DNA from: Larkinella terrae | GTDB taxonomy: Bacteria; Bacteroidota; Bacteroidia; Cytophagales; Spirosomataceae | Length of the DNA: 64,000 bases | Assembly (NCBI RefSeq): GCF_009668025.1 | Contig: NZ_WJXZ01000001.1 | Span: 51,804-115,803 of the forward strand | Direction: 5' to 3' | Shown here: positions 8,703 through 17,700 of the stretch, one piece after another | Layout of the letters: each line of letters starts with the position of its first letter | How positions within the stretch are numbered: the stretch's first letter is position 1 | Translations under genes and position numbers: made by a program | The notes under the pieces: generated by a model | Database searches by the model: none | Told to the model about the DNA's origin: nothing | What the model saw: the letters and a program-made list of their open reading frames with translations, nothing else

Positions 8703-9234
8703 ACGAAAATAAGTAAAGTGTTAGTTGCGCGCAGGCCAACCGGCTGGCCGAAAGAATCGGGAGGGAACCCACTGCTCTTCCTTTAACTGAATCGACAGGC
8801 TAATGGAAATTCCGGAGCGTCGCAAGTGAGGAATCGGCCCCGGAATGGGCCGGTCGGCGCAAAACCGGTCCGAATCCTTGCTTTTTGCCGAAAGCAAAAA
8901 ACGTTTCGCAAAGAGCTAAAACAAATGGGATATCGGACGTTGGCCGGTGCTTGATACCTGGCCAGCGTCTTGTCCCATACCAACTTAATGTTGTGTTGAA
9001 AATTCGGGTCGCCACCGTTCGAGTGCAGGTTCATGGAGCCAATTCCCGTGTGGTGAATTTTTGACGCTCCCCTTCAATCAATCAAACTGTCTTTCTGGAC
9101 GGAGTAGTCCAGGGTAATCTGGACCGGTTTGTAATCTAACCGTTTACGGAAATGTCGCTTTTTTTCAATACAAACTAAGTTCGTTGGTTTAATTTTACCT
9201 GATCTTTCATTATTCATTCGTTTGTGCCCCGGCC
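8703..9234. other. Intergenic spacer with one doubtful ORF
   Basis: This 532-base spacer lies between the divergent glycosyltransferase (minus) and AraC regulator (plus) starts. It contains an 83-codon minus-strand ORF (8783-9034) beginning MNLHSNGGDPNFQHN; the first 40 codons look plausible but the rest reads like noise and I recognise no family, so it may be a gene remnant. AT-rich sequence at 9160-9215 is the likely promoter area for the AraC gene. I see no repeat or RNA structure. Confidence 0.5.
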
Positions 9235-10068
9235 ATGAATACAAGCTATCAGGAGTTTACACCTTCAACAGCTTTACAGCCTTTTGTGGAATGCTATTGG
9301 CTGCATCATTTTGAAGCCATTGGTCAGCAGGAATCGCCGGTACAGCGGTGTTTGCCGTTTGGTGCGCTTGAATTGATCCTGCATCTGGACGATAACCCCG
9401 CCTATGTGTTGATGAACAACCAGTGGCAGAAACTGCCGCAGGCCTTCTTCGTCGGGCTCTACCGGGATACGGTGCACTGGAAGGCGGTGGGTACGGGCCG
9501 GAAATTCGGCATCCGGCTGAAGCCCGAAAGTATCCTGCAATTGTTTGCGGTTCCGGCGGCTTCGCTCTTCAATAATTTTACTGAACTGGACAGCTTTCTG
9601 GGGCGTGATATGAACCGACTGATCGACAACCTGTATGGACTGACGGACATGCAGGCTGTGATTGAGCGAACGGAACAGTTCCTGCTGAAGCAGTTCCGAA
9701 ATCTGAAGTCCGAGCGGAATTATGTGTTTGAAGCAACGCGGCTCATTCGGCAGGCCAAAGGGAACTTGTCCATTGAGGCACTCAGCACGCATTTATCCAT
9801 CAGCAAACGACAACTGGAACGGAGTTTTAAGGACAGTTACGGCACCTCACCCAAGATGTATCAGCGCATCATCCGGTTTCGGAATGCTTATGAATCATTC
9901 CAGCAGACGGCGACGACGCCAAACTGGCTGGATGTTTCCTACAACTTCGGCTATGCCGATCAGGCGCATTTTATTCGGGACTTTAAGGAGTTTTCGGATG
10001 ATGTGCCCACGCTGGTGTTTCAAGATACGAATCAATACTTCCGGCGACCTGAAAGGCGACTTGCCTGA
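9235..10068 (+). CDS. AraC-family transcriptional regulator (DUF6597-type N-terminus)
   Basis: A 277-residue DNA-binding regulator. Residues 1 to about 110 (QPFVECYWLHHF, RCLPFGALELILHLDD) match the N-terminal domain common in Bacteroidota AraC proteins (DUF6597 type). The C-terminal AraC double helix-turn-helix runs from about 165 to 265, including LSIEALSTHLSISKRQLERS and YNFGYADQAHFIRDFKEF. The gene stands alone, with the glycosyltransferase divergent upstream and the three-PAS kinase operon convergent downstream. Its target and inducer are not evident. Confidence 0.9.
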   Translation: MNTSYQEFTPSTALQPFVECYWLHHFEAIGQQESPVQRCLPFGALELILHLDDNPAYVLMNNQWQKLPQAFFVGLYRDTVHWKAVGTGRKFGIRLKPESILQLFAVPAASLFNNFTELDSFLGRDMNRLIDNLYGLTDMQAVIERTEQFLLKQFRNLKSERNYVFEATRLIRQAKGNLSIEALSTHLSISKRQLERSFKDSYGTSPKMYQRIIRFRNAYESFQQTATTPNWLDVSYNFGYADQAHFIRDFKEFSDDVPTLVFQDTNQYFRRPERRLA

Positions 10069-10152
10069 AGACATACCTGCTGGAAATAGCTTGTAAGCAA
10101 TCGATTATCGAATACGGTTTTCCAGGATATTCTTTACCGGGTGCGGGAACGA

Positions 10153-10272
10153 TCAGACCATTACGAGTAAAATGCCGGACAAGCCAATGATCGCCATGAC
10201 AACCAGCAGGGCCTCCATGATGTGTTCTTTAATAGTAGAATTGCGATGAAACATGATAATAGATTTAGACAT
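10153..10272 (-). CDS. Putative 39-residue single-span membrane peptide
   Basis: A minus-strand ORF of 39 codons, starting MSKSIIMFHRNSTIKEHI and followed by an uninterrupted hydrophobic stretch (EALLVVMAIIGLSGILLVMV, residues 20-39) that would span the inner membrane, ending right after it. The N-terminus is mildly positive, fitting an N-in orientation. It sits alone in the gap between the AraC gene and the kinase gene, reading toward AraC. A TAATTTTG box matching TAnnTTTG is found at 10285-10292 on the minus strand, 12 bases before the start. No family recognised. The coherent transmembrane pattern makes it better than a chance ORF. Confidence 0.45.
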   Translation of the reverse strand: MSKSIIMFHRNSTIKEHIMEALLVVMAIIGLSGILLVMV

Positions 10273-10385
10273 TTAAAAGACAATCAAAATTAATATAAAT
10301 AAACAATAATATGACTGATAATAAGATTATTAACTAACATATAACCGGGATTAATAAGGCATTAAAACCGCCTTTATCAGACATT

Positions 10386-12392
10386 CTACAGTGGCAGATA
10401 GACCGAAAAAGTCGCACCCTGCCCCAGTTGGCTCGAAGCCGTAATGGCTCCCCCGTGATTGGTAACCACTTTCTCACAAATCGCCAGACCGATTCCGGTT
10501 CCGGAAAACTCACTCTTGTTGTGCAGTCGCTGAAATACCTGAAAAATGCGTCCCAGGTACTTTTCATCAAAACCGATTCCGTTATCGATCACTTCAATGT
10601 GATGGTATTCATCCGCCTGCCGGGCGGGCCGCAGCGAAGGCGGTAATTTGGCGTGGGGTACAATTCCGGACCGGATTGTAATCCGGGGTTTGGCATCCGG
10701 CTGATGAAATTTAAGGGCATTGCTCATCAAATTTTGAAATAACTGGCCCAATTGGGATGCATCTCCCCAAACCGTTGGCAGCGGTTCCACATTCACCTGA
10801 GCGTCCGACTCCTGAATCGGTAGTTCCAAAGTAATCCGGACCTGATTCACAATATCATCCAGGGAAACGGCAGTACTCGTATTCTGCTGGATGGAAATGC
10901 GGGAAAAAGCGAGCAAATCTTTGATCAGCAGCGACATACGGTTTGCGGCCGATTGCATCCGATCGACAAAATCCAGTTCCGGTTCCAGCCCTTCTTCAAC
11001 CTGTTTTTTCAGTAAGTCGCCAAATTGCTGAATCTTGCGGAGCGGTTCCTGCAAATCATGGGAAGCCACGTAGGCAAATGTCTGCAGGTTTTCATTCGAG
11101 CGAATCAGGAGGGCATTCGACTCTTCCAGCTCTTCATTCAACGCGGCATATTCTTCGTTGTTGGCGGCCAGTTCCTCGTTGATCGTGGCCAGTTCGTCAT
11201 TGGTTATTTTTAACTCTTCCGACAACATCCGGTACCGTTCGTGGCTCTCCCGCAGGGCTTTCTCAGTCTGTTGCCGCTCCGTCAAGTCCCGCGACACCTT
11301 GGAAAATCCGATGAGCGTTCCGGCGGAATTGTAAACCGCCGTAATGACGATATTCGCCCAGAATAAACTGCCGTCTTTCCGGATTCGCCAGCCTTCTTCT
11401 TCGTACCGGCCCGTTTCGCGGGCAACTTTCAATTCAGTAGCCGGTTTGCTGTTTCGGATATCTTCTTCGGGATAAAAAATCGTAAAGTATTTTCCGATCA
11501 CTTCCTCTTCGCTGTACCCATTGATTCGTTTGGCTCCTTCGTTCCAACTCACGATCCGCCCTTTTTCATCCATCATGAAAATGCCGTAATCGACGACCTG
11601 CTCCACCAGGGAGCGATACAGTTCTTCACTCAGGCGAAGCGATTCTTCACTGGCTTTGCGCTCCGTCAGATCGCGGGTTACTTTAGAAAATCCAACGAGT
11701 TGGTTGCGCTCACTGAACAGCGCGGTAATGACCACGTTGGCCCAGAAAACGGAGCCATTCTTCTTGACCCGCCAGCCCTCTTCTTCATACTTACCGGTTT
11801 CGGTGGCAATCTTCAGTTCCCGGGCGGGTTTCTGGCTTTCGAGGTCTTCACGAATGTAAAAAGTGGAAAAATGCCGGCCAATGATCTCGTCGCTGGTATA
11901 CCCATTCGTGCGTTTTGCTCCTTCGTTCCAGGTCAGGATATAACCATCGACATCCAGCATAAAAATCGCGTAATCCTGCACGTTTTCGACCATTAAGCGA
12001 AACCGCTCTTCCCGCTGGCGAAGGGCAATCTGCTCATTCTTCTGATCGGAATCATCCCGAAGCAGGCAGCAATATCCTGCCAGATCAGTCTGTTTATCAT
12101 AAATGGGAGTTACCGTCATGACGGCCCAGAATAAAGTCTGGTCTTTTTTCACCTTCCATCCTTCGGTCACCAGATGGCCGTTTTTAAGAGCCTGACTCAG
12201 TTCGTAAGTCATCTTAATCAGGTCATTATCAATAGGATAAAGAACAGAAAGCGAAAGATTCAGCAATTCATGGCCCGGATAACCCGTCAGCGAAGAGGCC
12301 GCCGGGTTGCAATAGATAATATAGCCATTGGGGTTGAGCATCAGCACACCTTCGCTGACACTTTGTAGCAATAGATCGGAATTTATCAACAT
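10386..12392 (-). CDS. Soluble sensor histidine kinase with three PAS domains
   Basis: A 668-residue kinase without membrane segments, so the signal is cytoplasmic. PAS domains lie at about 5-115, 131-245 and 257-371. The last two are near duplicates: each has WNEGAKR, TG(K/R)YEEEGWR, SxFWANxVIT and GFSKVxRDLTER. A glutamate/asparagine-rich coiled coil (about 385-435) leads to the HisKA helix with phospho-acceptor H445 in YVASHDLQEPLRK, and the ATPase domain has NLMSNALKF, DNGIGF and GTGIGLAI. The ATG at 12392 is preferred over 12440, because the extra 16 residues are not PAS-like. No receiver domain is fused; the single-domain regulator at 12873 is divergent to it and is the nearest partner. 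Confidence 0.92.
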   Translation of the reverse strand: MLINSDLLLQSVSEGVLMLNPNGYIIYCNPAASSLTGYPGHELLNLSLSVLYPIDNDLIKMTYELSQALKNGHLVTEGWKVKKDQTLFWAVMTVTPIYDKQTDLAGYCCLLRDDSDQKNEQIALRQREERFRLMVENVQDYAIFMLDVDGYILTWNEGAKRTNGYTSDEIIGRHFSTFYIREDLESQKPARELKIATETGKYEEEGWRVKKNGSVFWANVVITALFSERNQLVGFSKVTRDLTERKASEESLRLSEELYRSLVEQVVDYGIFMMDEKGRIVSWNEGAKRINGYSEEEVIGKYFTIFYPEEDIRNSKPATELKVARETGRYEEEGWRIRKDGSLFWANIVITAVYNSAGTLIGFSKVSRDLTERQQTEKALRESHERYRMLSEELKITNDELATINEELAANNEEYAALNEELEESNALLIRSNENLQTFAYVASHDLQEPLRKIQQFGDLLKKQVEEGLEPELDFVDRMQSAANRMSLLIKDLLAFSRISIQQNTSTAVSLDDIVNQVRITLELPIQESDAQVNVEPLPTVWGDASQLGQLFQNLMSNALKFHQPDAKPRITIRSGIVPHAKLPPSLRPARQADEYHHIEVIDNGIGFDEKYLGRIFQVFQRLHNKSEFSGTGIGLAICEKVVTNHGGAITASSQLGQGATFSVYLPL

Positions 12393-12401
12393 GGCAAACG
12401 T

Positions 12402-12420
12402 CAAAACTACAGCTCTGTAG
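12402..12420 (-). promoter_or_regulatory. Candidate -7 box with overlapping palindrome before the PAS kinase
   Basis: The minus strand reads TAGTTTTG at 12409-12402, matching the Bacteroidota TAnnTTTG box, and overlaps a perfect CTACAG-CT-CTGTAG palindrome at 12407-12420. The box is only about 10 bases before the chosen start, so the transcript would be nearly leaderless. No clear -33 element is seen. Confidence 0.3.
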
Positions 12421-12872
12421 AATGGACCTGAAAGTAACATAAAATTCAGCGATGAGCTGCAATTCCAGGTTCAAACAGATCACATTCCTTTTTTAGGGTT
12501 TAGTATCGCCCTATTTATAGAACCGCTTCCGCCTGTCGTATGTTTTATAACTAACGGTATGGCCTGAACGTTAGCCGGAAAAATAACCTCTGGCAGGAAT
12601 GTCCCCCAAACCAAACCGGGATAAAATTCGAGTTAACGGAATGTCGGAATGAAATCGGTAATCGACTGAGACCGATAGACGATACCCTGACAAGCGTACG
12701 AAAAATGGCCGACGATCCGCGGTTTAATCCGGAAAAGAGTCCGAAAAAGTTACGGAAAATATACCGTCAGCCGTTCCGGTTTTTATTCAGAATCTGGTCA
12801 AGAATATTCTTTTCATTCGTTAGGTTTCTTACGGTTTGTCATGTAATCTTATATATTGAAATATATCTATCT
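12421..12872. other. Divergent promoter region between kinase and response regulator
   Basis: About 450 bases without a convincing gene. An in-frame extension of the downstream regulator (from 12705) is open but encodes a basic, non-conserved leader, so I regard it as 5' untranslated DNA. The last 80 bases before 12873 are AT-rich with TTTG at about 12836 and likely hold its promoter. No repeat or stable RNA fold noticed. Confidence 0.45.
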
Positions 12873-13343
12873 ATGAGTACAACTAGTAACAAGTCTCGCC
12901 TAAAGAATGCCAAATTACTTGTTATTGAAGATAATGAGGACCAATGGCGTCTGATTGAAAAAGCATTGAGGGAATGCCACATCCAACTGGAAACGATTTG
13001 GGTGCCTACTGGACAGCAGGCGCTGGCTTATCTGGAAGACTGCCTGTTGGTCGGTCTGGGTCTGCCATTGCTGATTCTGCTGGACCTGTATCTGCCGGAG
13101 CGGGCGGATGGCTGGGCCGTCCTGGAGAAAATCCGCTCCCAAAAAACACCGATTGATTGTTTACCGGTTGTGGTGCTGAGTGCCTCCGGGCATCCCGAAG
13201 ACGTTGCCAGTTCGTATGACCGCGGCATTACGTCCTACGTAGTCAAACCCACTGACTTTCGGGATTGGATCACGACCTTCCAGGCGATGAAGGAATACTG
13301 GCTGGAAACCGTGGCCTTACCGGATTTGCATTACCGGTATTAA
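12873..13343 (+). CDS. Single-domain response regulator (CheY/Rcp1-like)
   Basis: A 156-residue stand-alone receiver domain. LLVIEDNEDQ at 15-24 supplies the acidic pair, D71 in LLDLYLPE is the phospho-acceptor, S104 in VLSAS the switch residue and K125 in VVKP the conserved lysine. There is no output domain, as in Rcp1-type regulators that relay phosphate or act by protein contact. A longer frame opens at 12705, but MSTTSNKSRLKNAK at 12873 directly precedes the receiver and follows AT-rich promoter-like DNA. It lies between two histidine kinases, divergent from one and convergent with the other; either could phosphorylate it. Confidence 0.9.
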   Translation: MSTTSNKSRLKNAKLLVIEDNEDQWRLIEKALRECHIQLETIWVPTGQQALAYLEDCLLVGLGLPLLILLDLYLPERADGWAVLEKIRSQKTPIDCLPVVVLSASGHPEDVASSYDRGITSYVVKPTDFRDWITTFQAMKEYWLETVALPDLHYRY

Positions 13344-13365
13344 TCCTTCCTTTTCGGAGCGGCTC

Positions 13366-14616
13366 CTAGGCTTTCCAGTTAATGGGCATTCGAATTCGAA
13401 ACAGGGTTCCCTGACCCGCTTTGGCCTCGATCTCCAGGCTGGCTCCCAACAGCTCACACAACCGCTTGACAATCGACAGGCCAATGCCTTCCCCCTGTTT
13501 AGAGGCCAGGGTGATGGCTTCTTCCCGGGCGTCGGCTTCTGGATTTGGAAGGCCAAAAGCCGACGATGATTCGGGTGAAGGAGCCAATACCTGCGAAAGT
13601 GAACCGACTTGCTGATTGGGCAAACCCGGGCCCGAATCCTGAATACTGATGAGCCAGCGGTAATCTCCTTCGGCGGCCCAGGAAACGGAAACCCAGCCTG
13701 AGGAAGTGTTTTTCAGCGCATTCAATACCAGATTCTGCACAATCCGCTGCAATTGCAGGGGATCACTTTGAACCTGTAAATCGGACGGCCCGTCGGCTTT
13801 CAGAACCAGCCCCCTTTCGATAGCCAGTGGCTGATAGCTGTCCACCAGTTTATTCAGGTGCTGGCTCGCATCAAACGTCTGAATGGTCACCGGCTCCTGG
13901 CCCGCTTCCAGCCGCGACAGATCCATCAGTTGGATGACCATTTCGCGAACGGTTGTCAGGTTGCGGTTCAACATTTCGAGCATCTCCTTGCGATCCGATT
14001 CCGAGGCTTCCATCAGATTCAAATACGAAGCCGCCCCTTGAATAACCCCAAAACTGCCCCGGAGGTCGTGTGAGGCCGTTCTGAGCAGATCGCCCCGCTG
14101 GCGGGTAAGTTCGTTGAGATCATCGAGGGCCTGCTCCAATAGCTGAACCCGGCTGCTGGCATCGCTGCGCTGAAGTTCGGTATATTGCTCCACACTCCCC
14201 TGATTGCTCTGGGCACTAAACCAGGACACGTATTCGTAAGATGACATCACCCGTTCGGCATCCGGAGCGGGACTAGCTTGCCAGAATTGACGAAGTTCGG
14301 CCAGCAAAATCGTATTCAGATGCCGTATTTCGCCCATCAGCTCCCGCAGGAGGTATCCTTTCTGCCACCGATGCAAACCATGTTCGCCCGCCAGCAATCT
14401 AATATCTCCTTGCAGCGGTACCTGACGCAGCCGCTGATCGAGGACATTGAGCATAAACGGGACCTTGTTATTGAACTCCTCCCGGCTCAGTCCCCGGGTT
14501 GTATTAAAACCGGGCTCAGCCTGGCAAACCGTTAGCCAGTTGTTCAGGATAGCTTCCCGGCGGGCAGTCAAATAATTGGCCAGGGAGATTAAAGAGGAAT
14601 CGACTGGAATATCCAT
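13366..14616 (-). CDS. Histidine kinase with RsbRD-like N-terminal sensor domain
   Basis: A 416-residue soluble kinase. The N-terminal 150 residues are all-helical and resemble the RsbR/RsbRD N-terminal domain (LTARREAILNNWLTV, then a GEHGLHRWQKGYLLREL segment). HisKA follows with H183 in RTASHDLRGSFGVIQG, then an ATPase domain with NLVLNALKNT, DSGPGL and GEGIGLSIVKRLCELLGA. An insertion rich in S, P and E (about 340-375) separates the ATPase motifs. Convergent with the single-domain regulator, 22 bases apart. The two genes are a plausible signalling pair by position; the signal is unknown. Confidence 0.9.
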   Translation of the reverse strand: MDIPVDSSLISLANYLTARREAILNNWLTVCQAEPGFNTTRGLSREEFNNKVPFMLNVLDQRLRQVPLQGDIRLLAGEHGLHRWQKGYLLRELMGEIRHLNTILLAELRQFWQASPAPDAERVMSSYEYVSWFSAQSNQGSVEQYTELQRSDASSRVQLLEQALDDLNELTRQRGDLLRTASHDLRGSFGVIQGAASYLNLMEASESDRKEMLEMLNRNLTTVREMVIQLMDLSRLEAGQEPVTIQTFDASQHLNKLVDSYQPLAIERGLVLKADGPSDLQVQSDPLQLQRIVQNLVLNALKNTSSGWVSVSWAAEGDYRWLISIQDSGPGLPNQQVGSLSQVLAPSPESSSAFGLPNPEADAREEAITLASKQGEGIGLSIVKRLCELLGASLEIEAKAGQGTLFRIRMPINWKA

Positions 14617-14781
14617 TCGTAATCTGCAGGTTTTACGGATTTACGTGTCATGTATTAACCAGAAGAGCAACAAATGGTTCATTTAAAGCTCCTGATCGGG
14701 TTCATACAATTCTCATGAAAAAATAATAGCTGGTTATATCAGTTGCGTTGCAGAGCCTGCTTTCCAAACGGGGAAGATGAA

Positions 14782-17700
14782 TCAGGCAATTCCTCCTTTG
14801 GCCACAAATTCGGTGGGCGTCATCTGGTAGAGTTCGCGGAAACACTTGGTGAAATAGGCCGGACTGTCGAAACCAACCTGATAAGCGGTTTCCGAACTGG
14901 TAAGCCCTTGCCGGAGGTAATAAACCGCTCGTTTCAGGCGGTAATTGCGAATCACCTCGTTCGTGCTTAAACCGGTCAGCGCCTTCATTTTGCGGTAAAT
15001 GCTCATGCGGCTCATGCGCATTTGCTGGCATAATTCCTCCACGCCGAACATGGAATTATCTAAATTCTTTTCCAGGATCGGATAAAGAATCTCCAGAAAA
15101 GGTTCGCTGGTTTCATTCTCCGGATCCGTCACCGGCGAATCGGGATTGATCAGGGACGCCCGAATCCACTCCCGGAGTTTCCGCTGCAGTTCCAGCTGAT
15201 TCCGGACCCGCAGCCGGAGTTCCTCAACGTGGAAAGGTTTGGTAACATAATCATTCGCCCCGGTCGCCAACCCCTCCATCCGGCTTTCGAAAGCGGATTT
15301 GGCCGTTAGCAAAATAACCGGAATGTGGCTGATGCGCACATCCTTTTTTAACTCCCGAACCAGCGAATAACCATTCATCACCGGCATCAGAACGTCAGAA
15401 ATGATGAGGTCAGGCATTTTTTCCAACGCCAGCGCCAGGCCCTCGGCCCCGTTGGAAGCCCGGAAAATGCGGTATGAGTCGGTAAACGTTTCGGCGATGT
15501 ACGTGGCCAGTTCCTGATTGTCTTCCACAATCAGCAGGTGATTCACCTCGTCGGTTTCTTCCGCCACGACCGAAACCTCCGGCGTCGGCACAGCCAGAGG
15601 AACGGCTGTTCGATAAGGTAGCTCAACCGTAAATTCGGTCCCGGTTCCCAACGTACTCTGCACCCGGATTTCTCCTCCCTGCAACTCCACCAGCTCCTTG
15701 ACCAATGCCAGGCCAATGCCCGTGCCGCCCTGCTGTTTCGGCTCCGACAACCCGGAAGACGAATCTTCCACCTGATAAAACCGGTCGAAAATATGGGGGA
15801 GATGATCGGCAGAAATCCCAATTCCGGAATCACGGATTGTAAATACCACCTTTCCCGAATGGGTCTGGCCCAACCGACAGTCTATTTCCCCACCGGTTTT
15901 GGTAAACTTCAGCGCATTGGCAATCAGGTTAAACACAATCCGCTCCAGTTTTCCGGCGTCAAACCAATATTCTTCCGCACTGTTTTCCGGGAAAAACCGC
16001 AGGTCAACACCCCGCGCTTCGGCCTGAAACTGAAACGATTGTACGATTGCACCGATAAATTCCCGCAAATTCCCGCGGGACTCTTCGGCTTTCAAGGCTC
16101 CCGCTTCCAGCTTCGAAAGATCAAGAAACTGATTGACCAGATCGAGCAGTTGATTGGCGCTTCGGGTGATTGTGGTCAGGCGCTGCTGATCCTGCGGTTC
16201 CCGAAAACGCGCCATCAGTTGCTCGGCAGGCGTCATGATCAACGTGATCGGCGTTCGGAACTCGTGGGTGATATTGGCAAAAAACCGGCTCTTCATTTCG
16301 TCAACCATGCGCAGTTGTTCGGCTTCTTTCTGGCGGAGTTCCATCGATTGCCGCATCTGAATACGGTTCAGGTAAGCCCGGACAACTCCATAGCCAATGC
16401 CGATGAGCAACAAGCCGTACGCCGTCAGGGCCCACCAGGAAGTCCACCAGGGGCGGTGGATCGTGAGGGTGAGGGTGCGCACATGCTGGCTCCAGATTCC
16501 GGAGGTGTTGGAGGCATTCAATTTCAGCGTATAGTCGCCGGGCCGCAAATCGGTATAAACCGCAGTGGGCCTTTCGGTTACAATCCAGTCGGGGTCCAGT
16601 CCGGTCAGCTGGTAGCGAAACCGGATTTTACTGCGCCGGTTATACTGCATGGCCGCAAAATTCACCGTAATAAAGTTCTGATCATGCTTCAGATCCAACT
16701 GGTCCACCCGGGAAACCGTCCGGTTTTGGGTCAATTCACCCGGTAAAAGCGGCCGGTTATTGATCTGAATCGCGGTAATCTGCACCGGCGGCTGATACGT
16801 ATCTTCCCGCAATTTGCCGGGATCAAAAGCGGTAATGCCTTCCAGGCCGCCCAGCGCAATCCGGTCGTCCGGCAGTTGTAAAAAGTGAAACCGGTTGAAT
16901 TCATCGGCCAACAAACCGTCCTCATGCGTGTAGATGCGGGTTTGCAAGGTTTGCCGGTTCAGGCGACAAAGGCCTTGATTGGTAGCTATCCAGAGAAATC
17001 CCCGGCGATCCGGAATGGCCGTGTAAACGACGTTATTGGGCAGTCCATTTTTCATCGTCAGCCACTGCGACTGGCCCGTTCGCTTGTCGAACCGGTTGAG
17101 TCCGCTGCCGTACGTTCCGATCCACAGGCGATTTGCGTCGAGCGGATCGGCAAAAATACAGGTCAGGTTATTTCGGCTGAGTGAGGTTGAATCGCCAGGG
17201 TGGTGGGTATAATGGCGACTCTGACCGGTTTTCAGGTCCGTACGAAACAGGCCGTTTGAACCGGTAATGACCCAAATCGCCTGTTGATCAACGACGAACT
17301 GCAACGATTGCCGCTGGCGATCGTCATTCGGCCGGATGGTAAACGGCAAAGGCTCCCAGCGGCTGCCTGCTTCGTCGTACCGCCAGGCGGATAAATGACG
17401 GGCCAGCCAGATTTTTCCGGCGGGATCGGTAGTCAGCAGCACCGGACGATCAGCCTGATCGTCCGGTGGCAGGGGCGGCATGGGAACTGCCCGGCATTTT
17501 TTCGTCTGAAAATCCAGCCGATAAACGCTCGAATTTCCCACGGAAAACCACAAATTTCCCTGCCGGTCGTACGTATAACGGAAGTTGTAGGCATCCGCCC
17601 GAGCCAGTCCGGGCGGTAATTCGGAAACCGGTAATTCCAGGATGCGGGTTAATAAATCAGCCGAAAATCCCATCCGGTAGGGCGCTCCCTGAAACAGGCC

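Noticed and set aside
12705..12872. An N-terminal extension of the response regulator frame that includes a hydrophobic stretch.
   Set aside because: The receiver begins right after the ATG at 12873, and the extension lies in promoter-like AT-rich DNA.
14617..14781. A small gene between the RsbRD-type kinase and the HTCS gene.
   Set aside because: Only very short frames without coding character are present.
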